A stretch of DNA of 64,000 bases from Balneola sp. (lineage in GTDB: Bacteria > Bacteroidota > Rhodothermia > Balneolales > Balneolaceae). The notes under the pieces are model-generated. The model was not told the DNA's origin. It saw only the letters and a program-made list of their open reading frames with translations, and did not search any database. The translations under genes were made by a program, and so were the position numbers. Shown here piece by piece: positions 43,600 to 53,453 of the stretch; within the stretch, counting starts at the first letter, position 1, and each line of letters starts with the position of its first letter. The stretch is taken from the NCBI GenBank assembly GCA_002694685.1, contig NZMW01000001.1:682001-746000 (forward strand), read 5' to 3'.

Positions 43600-45591
43600 T
43601 TAAGAGGCAGCTTCTGCTACAGCATCTGTAGTAAGGCCAAAATGCTCATATAATTCTTCAAAAGGCGCTGACTCTCCGAAGCTATCCACACCTATTGCCG
43701 TTCCTTCCAAACCTACATAACGTTCCCAGCCAAAAGTAGAGCCGGCTTCGACCGACACACGGTTTGTAACTGCTTTTGGAAGTACAGATTCTTTGTATGA
43801 GGCGTCTTGCTTCTCGAACAACTCCCAGCTAGGCATACTCACCACTCGTGCGTCTATGCCTTTACCAGCTAGCTTAGCCTTGGCTTCTACAGCAAACTGC
43901 AGCTCTGATCCAGTTCCGATTAGTATAGCATCCGGAGTTTCTTTATCAGAATCAGAAAAGATGTAAGCTCCTTTTTCAACTAATGAAGCAGAATTGGTTG
44001 CAGTTCTTTCAAAAGTTGGCATGTTCTGTCGCGTCAATACCAGTACGGATGGGCCGGAAGCATTATTAATTGCTGCTTTCCAGGCGTGAGATACTTCATT
44101 GGCATCTCCCGGACGAAGAATCAATACATTTGGCATTGATCTTATACTTGAAAGATGCTCAATCGGCTGATGAGTAGGTCCGTCTTCACCCAGTCCAATA
44201 CTATCATGAGTCATAACAAAAATAGATGGCGACTTCATTAGAGCAGCTAAACGCAATGCAGGTCTCAGATAATCTGTAAACACAAAGAATGTAGCTCCAA
44301 ATGGAACAACTCCGCCATGCAGAGCCATGCCGTTTACGGCTGCCGCCATTCCAAATTCACGTACTCCAAAATGAATGGTACGTCCTTCTGGTGTTTCTTT
44401 TCCATATTCTCCTTCCCCGTCAATATCTGTTTTTGTACTAGGAGCCAGATCTGCAGACCCACCGAAAAGAGCAGGTAAAACATCTTTGATGGCATTAATC
44501 ACTTTACCGGATGCAGCTCTTGAAGCCATCCCCTTCTCATCAGCAGGAAATTCAGGCAAAGCACTTTCCAGGTTCTCAGGAATCTTTCGATTCATCCGAC
44601 TACTAAACTGTTCAGCTTCTGCCTCAAATTCAGCTGAATACGCATCAAACTTTTTCTTCCATGTTGCCTCAGCCTTAGCTCCTTCAGTAACAGAATTTCT
44701 AAAAACTTCGAGAGCTTCATCAGGGATATAAAAAGATTTATCCGGATCCCATCCGTAAGCTTCTTTTGTGAGCTTGATCTCATCACTACCCAAAGGAGAT
44801 CCATGTGATGATTCTTTCCCCTCTTTGTTTGGAGATCCAAATCCTATCTTTGTCTTACAGACAACTAAAGATGGTTTATCTGTTACATTCTGTGCTTCTT
44901 CAATAGCAGATGAAATTTGATCATGATCATGACCATCGATCTCAACTACATGCCAATCATAGGCATCAAATCGCTTTGATACATCTTCTGTAAAAGCTAA
45001 ATCCGTAGAACCTTCAATTGAAATCTTGTTAGAATCGTATAGGTAAATCAACTTACCAAGTCCAAGGTGACCTGCAAGTGAAGCCGCTTCGTGAGAAACT
45101 CCCTCCATCAAATCTCCATCACTAATTATGGCATAAGTGTAATGGTCTACAATAGAATGACCGCCCATATTAAACTTGGCGCCAAGGTGATTCTCAGCCA
45201 TCGCCATTCCTACTCCAGTTGCTAAACCCTGACCTAATGGTCCCGTAGTAGTTTCAATGCCCGGTGTCATCCCATATTCTGGATGACCTGGTGTTTTACT
45301 ACCCATTTGCCTGAAGTTTTTGATCTCATCAAGGCTCAAATCGTAGCCTGTAAGATGAAGTAAACTATAGAGTAGCATAGACCCATGTCCTGCAGACAAA
45401 ATGAAACGATCACGATCGAACCAAGCAGGATTTTTCGGATTATGCTTTAAATACTTTGTCCATAAAACATAGGCAACATCAGCCATTCCCATAGGCATCC
45501 CTGGATGTCCTGAGTTAGCTTTTTCAACGGCATCCATTGACAGAGTTCGAATTGTATTTACGCAGAGCTGATCTAGCTTGGAAGCAGGCAT
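43600..45591 (-). CDS. tkt: Transketolase
   Basis: A 663-residue thiamine-diphosphate enzyme of the pentose phosphate pathway. N-terminal [24 protein letters not shown] (residues about 18-41), [16 protein letters not shown], ThDP motif [20 protein letters not shown] near 152, pyrimidine domain [17 protein letters not shown] near 410 and [19 protein letters not shown] near 460. Full length and intact. Its minus-strand transcript begins after the terminator at 45706-45741. Confidence 0.95.
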   Translation of the reverse strand: MPASKLDQLCVNTIRTLSMDAVEKANSGHPGMPMGMADVAYVLWTKYLKHNPKNPAWFDRDRFILSAGHGSMLLYSLLHLTGYDLSLDEIKNFRQMGSKTPGHPEYGMTPGIETTTGPLGQGLATGVGMAMAENHLGAKFNMGGHSIVDHYTYAIISDGDLMEGVSHEAASLAGHLGLGKLIYLYDSNKISIEGSTDLAFTEDVSKRFDAYDWHVVEIDGHDHDQISSAIEEAQNVTDKPSLVVCKTKIGFGSPNKEGKESSHGSPLGSDEIKLTKEAYGWDPDKSFYIPDEALEVFRNSVTEGAKAEATWKKKFDAYSAEFEAEAEQFSSRMNRKIPENLESALPEFPADEKGMASRAASGKVINAIKDVLPALFGGSADLAPSTKTDIDGEGEYGKETPEGRTIHFGVREFGMAAAVNGMALHGGVVPFGATFFVFTDYLRPALRLAALMKSPSIFVMTHDSIGLGEDGPTHQPIEHLSSIRSMPNVLILRPGDANEVSHAWKAAINNASGPSVLVLTRQNMPTFERTATNSASLVEKGAYIFSDSDKETPDAILIGTGSELQFAVEAKAKLAGKGIDARVVSMPSWELFEKQDASYKESVLPKAVTNRVSVEAGSTFGWERYVGLEGTAIGVDSFGESAPFEELYEHFGLTTDAVAEAAS

Positions 45592-45705
45592 TTAATCTTA
45601 ATTTAAAAGTGATTATTTGTGAGCATTCTTTAAGATAGGAAAAGGCATTATGTTTAAAAACCTTTCAATAAGAATTTGCTCAAATTTTGATAGAATTTTG
45701 CGCAT

Positions 45706-45741
45706 AAAAAAAGCCACATTGATATAAGCAATGTGGCTTTT
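45706..45741 (-). terminator. Intrinsic terminator after the TPR gene
   Basis: On the minus strand AAAAGCCACATTG pairs with CAATGTGGCTTTT around a 7-nt loop and runs into TTTATG. It lies 15 nt beyond the TPR-gene stop. Confidence 0.85.
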
Positions 45742-45755
45742 AAAAGTCATTACAT

Positions 45756-46790
45756 TTATCGAGCTGTTGAATCACATTTTAGCTCGTATTCCATTTTGTG
45801 CTCAGCTGGAGATTTGAATGATCCAAATAGAGCATTAGTGAAAGCGTCACAAGCAACGGATTTGTTACCTAATGTCTGGTGTGCATAACCAAGTTCAAAA
45901 TAGATTTTAGCTTTGTCAGTTTTACCACCATTCTCATAATCAAGAGCGGTTGTAGCATATTCGACAGCTTTATCATAATTACTAGCTTTGTTGCTGGCTT
46001 CTGCTAAACGGTAATATACATCAGCTGATTCATCATCATATTCTATTGCTCGGGTAAGTGTGGCAATAGCATCTTGAATATTACCTTCCTCTGATTGTCT
46101 TGTTCCTACAGCTAACAATTCGTCATGCGCTGCTTCACGAGCTTTATCAACAACATCTCTGTTATTTGTAGCTTCACCTTTTTGGATCGCTTGATCGTAC
46201 CAGTTTAATAGTTCATCAACATTCTGATCTATAATACCGTCATCGTCGGTATCATTCATCTTTTTAACGATTTTTGCTTTGTGATAATAAGCAGCCGCAT
46301 AATTTGAATTTCTATTCAAAGCTCTGTCAACAGCTGTCATCGCCAATTCCATATCTCCATTATTATAAAGAATGATTGACTTCTGGTAGATCATTTTTAA
46401 AACGTTACCACCTGCTGCAGCTGCAACCTGATCATTACCATACTCTTCTCCTGCTTCAGCTGCATCTTGGAAACTATTAATTGTAGCCTCCAAATTATCC
46501 AGAGTTTTGTTACTGGCAAATTGAGTATAAACCTCTTTGGCTTTATTCCAATATGCGGCAGGAATTTGTTGCTTAGCTCTGTTAACAATATCCTCTCCTT
46601 CCGGGCCAAGCTGATTTCCTATAGTCAGTGCTTGGGTGTAAGACGAGATTGCTGCCTCATAATTACCCTCTTTAGCTTCTTCATATCCTGCATTAAAAGC
46701 TTTTATAGCATCTGTTTTAGTTTGAGCAAAAACAGTAGACGCCATCAAAGCCAAAACAATTGCAATCGAACTTCTTTTTAAAACCTTCAT
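45756..46790 (-). CDS. Exported TPR-repeat protein
   Basis: A 344-residue protein with signal peptide MKVLKRSSIAIVLALMASTV (cleavage after FAQ). TPR units are visible as AFNAGYEEAKEGNYEAAISSYTQAL (residues about 30-50), AVDRALNRNSNYAAAYYHKAKI near 150, DAIATLTRAIEYDDESADVYYRLA near 240 and KIYFELGYAHQTLGNKSVACDAFTNAL near 300. Between them is a calcium-like DTDDDGIID segment. A periplasmic or surface scaffold; partner unknown. Single-gene unit with its own terminator. Confidence 0.85.
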   Translation of the reverse strand: MKVLKRSSIAIVLALMASTVFAQTKTDAIKAFNAGYEEAKEGNYEAAISSYTQALTIGNQLGPEGEDIVNRAKQQIPAAYWNKAKEVYTQFASNKTLDNLEATINSFQDAAEAGEEYGNDQVAAAAGGNVLKMIYQKSIILYNNGDMELAMTAVDRALNRNSNYAAAYYHKAKIVKKMNDTDDDGIIDQNVDELLNWYDQAIQKGEATNNRDVVDKAREAAHDELLAVGTRQSEEGNIQDAIATLTRAIEYDDESADVYYRLAEASNKASNYDKAVEYATTALDYENGGKTDKAKIYFELGYAHQTLGNKSVACDAFTNALFGSFKSPAEHKMEYELKCDSTAR

Positions 46791-46925
46791 ATCTTTGTTG
46801 TTTGTGATCGTTAGTTGCAGCGCCGAATTTAATAAAAAATGACACTGAAATTAAATTTATAACTACCTTTTTACACAATTAGTATTATTTAAACTGTGCA
46901 AAGCGCTTTCATGTTCCAAATTAGA

Positions 46926-47621
46926 CTAAAAATTTGGCATTGGCTCTTTTTGGCTGTAAAAGTCGCAAATAATATCAACAGCCTCGTCAGTAGAATCTGT
47001 TACATGAAATAGCTTCGTGTCTTTATCAGATATCGTCCCCCACTCTTTCATAGTTCTTTCCATCCAGTCAACCAGACCTGCCCAATACTCACTGCCAAAT
47101 AGCACTATAGGTATTTCATCTATTTTACGGGTTTGGATCAGCGTTAAACTTTCAAAAAGCTCGTCAAGTGTACCAAAGCCGCCGGGGAAAACGATAAAGC
47201 CCTGTGCATATTTTACAAACATCACCTTACGCACAAAAAAGTAGTTAAAGTTGATGGATAATTCAGGGTCTACGTGCTGATTGATCCCCTGCTCAAAAGG
47301 CAAACTGATGCCAAGACCTACCGACTTACCGTTACCCTGTTCAGCCCCTTTGTTTGCTGCTTCCATAATTCCTGGTCCGCCACCAGTTATAACTCCAAAA
47401 CCTTTACGGGTTATTTTATCGGCCGTCTCAATAGCTTTTTCATAATATTCATTATCCGGAGTTGTGCGGGCTGAACCAAAAATGGAAATACAAGGACCTA
47501 TTTGAAAAAGCTTGTCATAGCCTTCAACAAATTCACCCATCACCTTAAAGATGCTCCAAATATCACGATCATAGCCGTTACTCTGATTTTGTTTTGGAAA
47601 TTCTCTGATCTCTTTACTCAT
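46926..47621 (-). CDS. LOG-family (TIGR00730) Rossmann-fold protein
   Basis: About 231 residues from the ATG at 47621 (MSKEIREFPKQNQ); the longer frame to 47675 would overlap the DUF5683 gene and adds no conserved sequence. Signature motifs: ISIFGSARTTPDNEYYEKA, VITGGGPGIMEAANKGAEQG and FPGGFGTLDELFE, the PGGxGTxxE nucleotide-binding site. Family members hydrolyse nucleotide 5'-monophosphates to free bases (plant LOG makes cytokinins). The bacterial housekeeping role is nucleotide-related. It starts 11 nt after the DUF5683 stop. Confidence 0.9.
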   Translation of the reverse strand: MSKEIREFPKQNQSNGYDRDIWSIFKVMGEFVEGYDKLFQIGPCISIFGSARTTPDNEYYEKAIETADKITRKGFGVITGGGPGIMEAANKGAEQGNGKSVGLGISLPFEQGINQHVDPELSINFNYFFVRKVMFVKYAQGFIVFPGGFGTLDELFESLTLIQTRKIDEIPIVLFGSEYWAGLVDWMERTMKEWGTISDKDTKLFHVTDSTDEAVDIICDFYSQKEPMPNF

Positions 47622-47631
47622 ATATAGTCTC

Positions 47632-48282
47632 TTAAAATTTAATGGATAGTGAAATGGATGGAACAGGATCAGCAAATCGAGTTGCTAAAACATCCGGCTT
47701 TATTGTTGCTTTCATTGATAAATCATCTGATACATCAAATGGTCTTAAATGCGCATATACATAAGCATCAATAGCATTCAATGCATAAGATAAACCTATA
47801 AATACATAAACCAGATCTCTTCGATTTCTAAAAAAGTTTCGGTTTTGGCGAAGTGACTCTAAACTTGTACCGGCAGAAATATAACCCGGTGTTGGCCCAA
47901 ATCTACCATCATCAGGAGTATCAGGATTTAAGTTATAATAAGCTGCCCGGTAATCATGATATTGTTTATGCAGGTAAACACTATAATAGGTTAAACCACC
48001 TAATAACCCGTATACAATTGGTACTTTCCAAGCCTGCTTATTTGTTACTTGTCCCCAACCTGGCAGAATCAGAGAGCGTCGAAGCACTTTTTTGGGTTCC
48101 GGATATTGACCTTGACCTGATGCGGAATCTGCAAATTCCTGTTTCAATGAATAATTTTGCGGAACAAATTTTTGATACTGACTATAAGATTGCGCCACAC
48201 CCTGTACTGCAACTATAAAGCTGATAAGAACAATCAGACTAATCGATCGAGTCAAAGATGTTGAGAATTCGTTCCAGGTCAT
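47632..48282 (-). CDS. DUF5683 membrane-associated protein
   Basis: About 216 residues. The start is uncertain: ATG at 48282 overlaps parB by 44 nt, whereas TTG at 48255 would begin exactly at the signal peptide (TRSISLIVLISFIVAVQG) with a 17-nt overlap. DUF5683 core: KKVLRRSLILPGWGQVTNKQAWKVPIVYGLLGG, then YHDYRAAYYNLN and FVYVFIGLSYALNAIDAYVYAHL. The family follows parAB in many Bacteroidota and its function is unknown. Confidence 0.82.
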   Translation of the reverse strand: MTWNEFSTSLTRSISLIVLISFIVAVQGVAQSYSQYQKFVPQNYSLKQEFADSASGQGQYPEPKKVLRRSLILPGWGQVTNKQAWKVPIVYGLLGGLTYYSVYLHKQYHDYRAAYYNLNPDTPDDGRFGPTPGYISAGTSLESLRQNRNFFRNRRDLVYVFIGLSYALNAIDAYVYAHLRPFDVSDDLSMKATIKPDVLATRFADPVPSISLSIKF

Positions 48283-49162
48283 CATCCGAATAGTATTCAA
48301 TCTTTATTTCCCCACCTTCCTTCTTGGGATGTACATTTACTTTAGTACTGAATGTACGTCGTAATCGCGAAGAAATTTCTTCATAAAAAGGATTTGAACT
48401 TTCTTTCTTAGTCTTGGAGGTCTTCTTTGACTTTGAAGGACTCATAATATCACGAACGGCTTCTTCTATTTGCCGAACCGATAACCCTTTATCAATTACT
48501 TTATTGAGGATTTTTTGCTGAACTTCCTCATCTTCAATCGTAATCAAAGAGCGGGCATGACCCATTGAAATTTGATTAGACTTTAATGCAGACTGTATGA
48601 AATCAGGCAGATTCAAAAGCCTAAGCATATTGGTAACCGTAGTACGGTTTTTACCCACCCGATCAGCTACTTCAGCTTGGGTGTAATCAAATTCTTCTAA
48701 AAGCCTTTTGTAGCCTAAAGCCACTTCCAGTGGATTCAGCTCTTCCCGCTGGATGTTTTCAATAAGCGCAAAAGCCATACTTTGCTCATCATCGGCTTCG
48801 CGGATAAATGCGGGTATTTCCTTTAGCCCAGCTAATTTGGCGGCTCTAAGCCGGCGTTCACCACTAATGAGTTCAAACCGTTTCTCCCCGATGTATCGAA
48901 CGGTAATAGGTTGAATGAGCCCATGTTCCTTTATGGAAGCACCTAACTCTTCCAGTTTTTCCTCATCAAATTCTTTTCTGGGTTGATGGGGGTTTTTTCG
49001 GATATGATCAACAGGAACAAAGAGAACGATATTCACCCTGTCTTCGGGCTTCACAATATTCTTTTCTACGCCTTCACTCTTCGCATCCGTTTCTTTGCCA
49101 TCTTCCTGATACTCAGGAAAGAAAGCGCCTAATCCACGGCCTAACACTTTTTTGGTAGCCAT
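48239..49162 (-). CDS. parB: Chromosome-partitioning protein ParB
   Basis: A 307-residue CTP-dependent DNA clamp. The N-terminus KKVLGRGLGAFFPE carries the LGRGL ParA-stimulating motif. ParB/Srx domain: VDHIRKNPHQPRKEFDEEKL near residue 52 and ISGERRLRAAKLAGLKEIPA near 100, with C-box-like ENIQREELNPLE near 135. The HTH is AEVADRVGKNRTTVTNMLRLL near 160. C-terminal dimerisation region from about 260. It lies 16 nt after parA. I saw no perfect parS site in the window. Confidence 0.95.
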   Translation of the reverse strand: MATKKVLGRGLGAFFPEYQEDGKETDAKSEGVEKNIVKPEDRVNIVLFVPVDHIRKNPHQPRKEFDEEKLEELGASIKEHGLIQPITVRYIGEKRFELISGERRLRAAKLAGLKEIPAFIREADDEQSMAFALIENIQREELNPLEVALGYKRLLEEFDYTQAEVADRVGKNRTTVTNMLRLLNLPDFIQSALKSNQISMGHARSLITIEDEEVQQKILNKVIDKGLSVRQIEEAVRDIMSPSKSKKTSKTKKESSNPFYEEISSRLRRTFSTKVNVHPKKEGGEIKIEYYSDDDLERILNIFDSID

Positions 49163-49178
49163 AATCTAAATTTCTGTA

Positions 49179-49976
49179 TTAATCAGTAAGAACCGGGCTG
49201 TTCTTAAACATTTTTTTATTTCTCTTGATGATTTCCCGAGCTAGTGCGAGGTAGTTTTTAGAACCCACACTCGTAGAATCATAAAGCAGAGCAGGTTTTC
49301 CAAAACTTGGGGCTTCAGCTAACCTTACGTTTCGGGAGATAACAGACTTGAATACACGGTCATCAAAATACCGTTTAACCTCATCAGCCACCTGATTGGA
49401 AAGTCTTGTTCGTGTGTCATACATCGTTAAAAGTACACCTTCAATGTCTAACTCAGGATTCAAATGTTGCCGAACAATCTTAATAGTATTCAAAAGCTGA
49501 CCTAATCCTTCAAGGGCAAAATATTCGCACTGTACAGGAATTACAATTGAGTCTGAAGCTGTAAGCGCATTAATAGTTAATAAACCAAGAGAAGGCGGAC
49601 AATCTATAATTACAAAGTCATATTTGTCACGAACACTTTCGATCGCCTTTTTCAGAATTCTCTCGCGTTCTTCTCGATCAATCATTTCAATTTCAGCACC
49701 AACAAGGTTGATATGCGCCGGAACTAAATCGAGGAAGTCGAGCTCCGTCTTGCGAATAGTCTCATCAATATCAGTACTCCCAATCATAACCTCATAAACC
49801 GAATTCGTAACGGTTTTAGAATCAATGCCCAGCCCACTGGTAGTGTTGCTTTGGGGATCAATGTCTATAACAAGCGTTGGATGTTCTACGGCCGCTAAAC
49901 TCGCGGCTAAATTAATTGCCGTAGTTGTTTTACCTACTCCACCTTTCTGATTGGCAATTGAAATGACTTTTCCCAT
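49179..49976 (-). CDS. parA: Chromosome-partitioning ATPase ParA/Soj
   Basis: A 265-residue deviant Walker ATPase. Motif A is [18 protein letters not shown] at residues 10-27, motif A' is [15 protein letters not shown] near 38, motif B is [14 protein letters not shown] near 121. It binds DNA as an ATP dimer and moves ParB-parS complexes. First gene of a parA-parB-DUF5683-LOG run. Its closeness to the chromosome origin cannot be judged from this window. Confidence 0.96.
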   Translation of the reverse strand: MGKVISIANQKGGVGKTTTAINLAASLAAVEHPTLVIDIDPQSNTTSGLGIDSKTVTNSVYEVMIGSTDIDETIRKTELDFLDLVPAHINLVGAEIEMIDREERERILKKAIESVRDKYDFVIIDCPPSLGLLTINALTASDSIVIPVQCEYFALEGLGQLLNTIKIVRQHLNPELDIEGVLLTMYDTRTRLSNQVADEVKRYFDDRVFKSVISRNVRLAEAPSFGKPALLYDSTSVGSKNYLALAREIIKRNKKMFKNSPVLTD

Positions 49977-50085
49977 TAAAAACCTGCTTTAAGCTTGATA
50001 TAGTTTTATGATAAAATCTAATATAAAGCGAGGTGCACTGCTATACAAAAATACTTATTCACATATTCGGCAATAGTTTTCCACA

Positions 50086-50112
50086 TTAAAAAGGCAACCT
50101 GATGGCTGCCTT
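50086..50112 (-). terminator. Intrinsic terminator after the anti-sigma gene
   Basis: On the minus strand AAGGCAGCC pairs with GGTTGCCTT (one G-T pair) around loop ATCA, then TTTTT-like sequence follows (50086-50090 on the complement). It starts 4 nt past the stop at 50117. Confidence 0.75.
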
Positions 50113-50116
50113 GAAT

Positions 50117-50671
50117 TTAATTGGATGATCCGGTGAGCATAATTCCACTTCCACCGCCTATATTCCCTGATGGATCGCTGACTAACTCCAGTTTATCATA
50201 ACTTCGGGTTAAATCGTTCTCGACTGCTGAGGTTTGACTTACCTGTTGAGTCTCAGAAAATCGAAGCACTTCATTTCTATCAACCCATGGTTCTACAGCT
50301 TCTGTCGGACTTTTTGTAGAATTCCCGGAATCGGAAACATCTACTCCTGAATAAAGATAATATCCACCACCGGTGAAAGCTGCCAAAAGTATCGCGGCGG
50401 CTAAGCCACGCTTAAGGAAAAAGGTGATGTTTTTGGAAGATCTTAGTTTTTCTGATTGTAACTGTTTGGCTTCATCCGATATTTTTTTGGTTAGATTTTG
50501 GGGAGGATTTTTAGTTGAGAGTGCTGAGAGCCTTTTTTGGGTAGCTCTCAGACTTTCAACTTCAATCAACAGATTTTCATCTTCCCGCATTTGCTTCTCA
50601 AACTCCATTTCTTCAGAAGGATCCATCTCCTTCATCAGATAACGGATAGCGTTATTCTCATCTGTGTGCAT
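50117..50671 (-). CDS. Anti-sigma-factor-like membrane protein
   Basis: A 184-residue single-span protein. The cytosolic N-terminus NAIRYLMKEMDPSEEMEFEKQM has the typical anti-sigma start (RYLxxEMxPxExxxFE) but no zinc HxxxCxxC motif. One membrane helix lies at about residues 90-108 (LAAAILLAAFTGGGYYLY), and the periplasmic tail is short and polar. It overlaps the sigma gene by 14 nt, which supports the pairing. Confidence 0.8.
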   Translation of the reverse strand: MHTDENNAIRYLMKEMDPSEEMEFEKQMREDENLLIEVESLRATQKRLSALSTKNPPQNLTKKISDEAKQLQSEKLRSSKNITFFLKRGLAAAILLAAFTGGGYYLYSGVDVSDSGNSTKSPTEAVEPWVDRNEVLRFSETQQVSQTSAVENDLTRSYDKLELVSDPSGNIGGGSGIMLTGSSN

Positions 50672-51299
50672 GTTTTAGCTCTTCTTCTCGTTCTTCTTCA
50701 AAATGTTTTCGAAGGTTAATGAGCGCGTATCGCATTCGGCCTAAAGCCGTGTTAATGGATACATCGGTTAATTCTGCAATTTCTTTAAAAGGCATTTCGT
50801 AGTAGTGCCTTAAAAGAACAACCGAACGTTGCTCTTCCGGAAGTTTGGCGATGTGTTTCATTAAGCTGGATCGCATTTCTGTTTCAACCATTTGCTCATC
50901 TGCATCCACAACGCTTTCATCTTCCATCCGGTCAAAGTAATCGGTGTTAGAATCTTCGTCGCTCCATCCACTAACGTCAATATACCGTTTTTGTTTTCTT
51001 AGATAATCAATCGTTGCATTATGTGCAATACGCATCACCCAAGCAATCCATTTGCCTTGCTCATTGTAGGTGTCATCCATTTTAGTAATGACTTTGGTGA
51101 ACGTAGTTTGAAACAAGTCATTGGTGATCTCTGGGTTCATCACCATGCTATATATATAGGAATAAATTTTTTGCTGATGGCGGTTCATCAATTCATTAAA
51201 AGCCGACTCATCTGCATTTTTTCTAAATTTCTTTACAAGCTCACGATCTTTAAGCTCTTTATAATTAGTTTTCTCAACGTGTCTTTTGATCAATTTCAT
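50658..51299 (-). CDS. ECF RNA polymerase sigma factor
   Basis: A 213-residue sigma-70-family protein. Region 2: ESAFNELMNRHQQKIYSYIYSMVMNPEITNDLFQTTFTKV near residues 30-70, then WIAWVMRIAHNATIDYLRKQKR. Region 4: LPEEQRSVVLLRHYYEMPFKEIAELTDVSINTALGRMRYAL near 155-195. Region 3 is absent, as expected for ECF factors. It is coupled to the anti-sigma gene. The upstream region 51300-51501 has a hairpin (51395-51418) but no gene. Confidence 0.93.
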   Translation of the reverse strand: MKLIKRHVEKTNYKELKDRELVKKFRKNADESAFNELMNRHQQKIYSYIYSMVMNPEITNDLFQTTFTKVITKMDDTYNEQGKWIAWVMRIAHNATIDYLRKQKRYIDVSGWSDEDSNTDYFDRMEDESVVDADEQMVETEMRSSLMKHIAKLPEEQRSVVLLRHYYEMPFKEIAELTDVSINTALGRMRYALINLRKHFEEEREEELKHAHR

Positions 51300-51394
51300 A
51301 ATATTACACCCTAATTTTGGGTTATGCTCTCAGAAGATGAACTGAAACTCCGACCTTTTGTTTCAATAACGATCTACTATTAAAGAGCGTTTCT

Positions 51395-51418
51395 GACCTG
51401 ATGCTTTCTCATCGGGTC
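51395..51418. other. Short hairpin between uvrC and the ECF sigma gene
   Basis: GACCTGATG (51395-51403) pairs with CATCGGGTC (51410-51418), with one G-T pair, around CTTTCT. There is no T-tract on the minus strand, so it may be a weak terminator of uvrC or part of the sigma-gene leader. Confidence 0.35.
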
Positions 51419-51501
51419 TGTGCCTATTTTAATATGCTATGCACGCTAATCATATAACATGTTAATGTGACCCAATATTCACATTTCAGGCTTAAGACGA
51501 G

Positions 51502-53346
51502 TTAATCAGCGAAATAGTTGTACACTTTCTCACCAATTGATTTTCCAATTGAGAGCTGCAATTCTTCTTTCTTGGCTTTCTTGATTTTCTTGACGGATCC
51601 AAATTCCATAAGTAGCTTTTGTACCGTCTTTTTACCTACCCCATCTATATCTAACAATTCCGTTTTTACGGTTCTCTTACTTCTTTTTTGACGGTGAAAA
51701 TTGATAGCAAAACGATGCGCCTCATCACGGGCATGCTGAAGTAATTTTAGAGCTGATGATTTTTTAGGAATCATAATAGGATCAGACATCCCGGGAAGAA
51801 ATACTTCTTCAAGACGTTTAGCTAATCCGATAATTTCACATTCTCCATAAAAGTCGATCTCTTTTAAGGCTTCCACTGACGCACTCAACTGCCCTTTTCC
51901 ACCATCCACTATGATTAAGTCTGGAATCTGCTCTCCATCTTTTTGCACACGGGAATAGCGCCGGGTCAAAATCTCTTTCATAGACGCAAAGTCATCCGGC
52001 CCTTCTACCGTTTTTATGTTGAATCGTTTGTAGGAACTCTTACGCGGTTTCGCATCCACAAAACAAACCATAGAAGCAACCGGGTCAGAACCCTGTAAGT
52101 TTGAGTTATCAAAACATTCGATTCGCCGAGGCAGCCGATCCAGCTTTAAGTGTTCTTTCAGCTCTTTAACGGCGTGAGGAATTCGGTTTCGCTCGGCTTT
52201 CTCTTTCACAAGGGCACGCTCATTTAAATGAAGTTTAGCATTTGACTGTGCCATTTTAATGAGTTGCTTCTTCTCTCCAATTTGTGGTACATGAACTGGT
52301 ACAATCTTGCCCTTTTCCTGATGCAGGTATTGCTCAAGGGGTTCAACATCTTCTATTTCGTGGCTTAGATAAACTTCATCGGGAATGGCCGCTGTGTACT
52401 GTCCGGTATAGTAATCTTCAACAAACGACTGCAGCATCTCACCCATACTCAATCCTTCAATGTTCTTCAGGAAGCGATGAAACTTGCCTATCATCTTACC
52501 TTCACGAATTTTGAAGAGTACTCCGCAAGCTTCACCTATTTCCTCATCTTTTCGGATAGCAAATACATCACGGTCTACTTTTTGGGAAACCACCATCTTC
52601 ATTCGCTTACTGTAGTGCTGAACGGCCTCAAGGCTATCTCGGATTTGAGCAGCTTCTTCATAAGCCAAAGCATCGGAAGCGATCTGCATTTCATCTTTTA
52701 GCTCACGAATCAGCTGATCCGTTTTACCATTTAGCATACGATCTACTTTATAAATGGTAGATTGATACACCTCATCATCCCAATCTCCGGAACAGTTTTC
52801 CAGGTAATCATCAAAACAGGAATGCCACTTTGGAACGCCCCGGGTTTTGTCGATGGTCTTTTGGGAAACTGCGCAGGTACAAAGCCCAAAAGCTTTACGA
52901 ATGGTTTCCAGCATCCGCTTCATCGCACCAACGCTGTCATAGGGACCGTAATATTTGCTCCCGTCCTTAATTACCGTTCGGGTTGGAAACACCCTCGGCT
53001 TCGTCTCTTTGGTGATACAGATATAAGGGTAAGACTTATCATCCCGATACATGATATTATATCGAGGCTGATATTGTTTGATGAGATTATTCTCCAAAAT
53101 GAGAGCTTCTGCCTCGGAATCGGTGACTACAACTTCAATATCATCGATCTTAGAAACCATCGTCCTAATACGGCCATCTTGCGGACGAGAATCCTGAAAG
53201 TAAGAGCGAACCCTGTTTCTGAGCTTTTTAGCCTTCCCAACATACAACACCGATTCACCTTTATCCCGGTAGATATAGACTCCTGGCGAAGTAGGTAAAT
53301 TAGCTACTTTTTCTTCTAAACTTACGGCACTTGAATCATCACTCAT
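51502..53346 (-). CDS. uvrC: Excinuclease ABC subunit C
   Basis: A 614-residue nucleotide-excision nuclease subunit. GIY-YIG domain: NLPTSPGVYIYRDKGESVLY at residues 16-35 and GKAKKLRNRVRSYFQ. The UvrB-contact region is near residues 205-235 (RELKDEMQIASDALAYEEAAQIRD). The RNase-H-like 5'-incision domain reads IECFDNSNLQGSDPVASMVCF near 385 and LIIVDGGKGQLSA near 460. Tandem HhH ends the protein (LLDIDGVGKKTVQKLLMEFG). Complete. Confidence 0.96.
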   Translation of the reverse strand: MSDDSSAVSLEEKVANLPTSPGVYIYRDKGESVLYVGKAKKLRNRVRSYFQDSRPQDGRIRTMVSKIDDIEVVVTDSEAEALILENNLIKQYQPRYNIMYRDDKSYPYICITKETKPRVFPTRTVIKDGSKYYGPYDSVGAMKRMLETIRKAFGLCTCAVSQKTIDKTRGVPKWHSCFDDYLENCSGDWDDEVYQSTIYKVDRMLNGKTDQLIRELKDEMQIASDALAYEEAAQIRDSLEAVQHYSKRMKMVVSQKVDRDVFAIRKDEEIGEACGVLFKIREGKMIGKFHRFLKNIEGLSMGEMLQSFVEDYYTGQYTAAIPDEVYLSHEIEDVEPLEQYLHQEKGKIVPVHVPQIGEKKQLIKMAQSNAKLHLNERALVKEKAERNRIPHAVKELKEHLKLDRLPRRIECFDNSNLQGSDPVASMVCFVDAKPRKSSYKRFNIKTVEGPDDFASMKEILTRRYSRVQKDGEQIPDLIIVDGGKGQLSASVEALKEIDFYGECEIIGLAKRLEEVFLPGMSDPIMIPKKSSALKLLQHARDEAHRFAINFHRQKRSKRTVKTELLDIDGVGKKTVQKLLMEFGSVKKIKKAKKEELQLSIGKSIGEKVYNYFAD

Positions 53347-53453
53347 GCCTCAAAGATAATAGTTTTTTGATGATTCAATAGTCCAATTCCCAACCCATTT
53401 TACAGGTTTTTATGGGCTCGGTTCTATCTTTTTAAGTTGAAATTAAAATACTT

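Noticed and set aside
44375-44731. 118-codon plus-strand frame opposite tkt
   Set aside because: Overlaps the conserved core of transketolase and has no protein-like motif or RBS.
48239-49976. parAB as evidence for the chromosome origin or a plasmid
   Set aside because: No perfect parS palindrome was seen and the neighbours are housekeeping genes; the position relative to the origin cannot be judged.
52762-53298. 178-codon frame opposite uvrC
   Set aside because: Lies opposite the conserved GIY-YIG domain; composition is that of a shadow.
53420-53430. GGTTCTATCTT, identical to part of the promoter candidate at 2301
   Set aside because: No plus-strand gene follows; probably chance, and it lowers trust in the 2283-2313 promoter.
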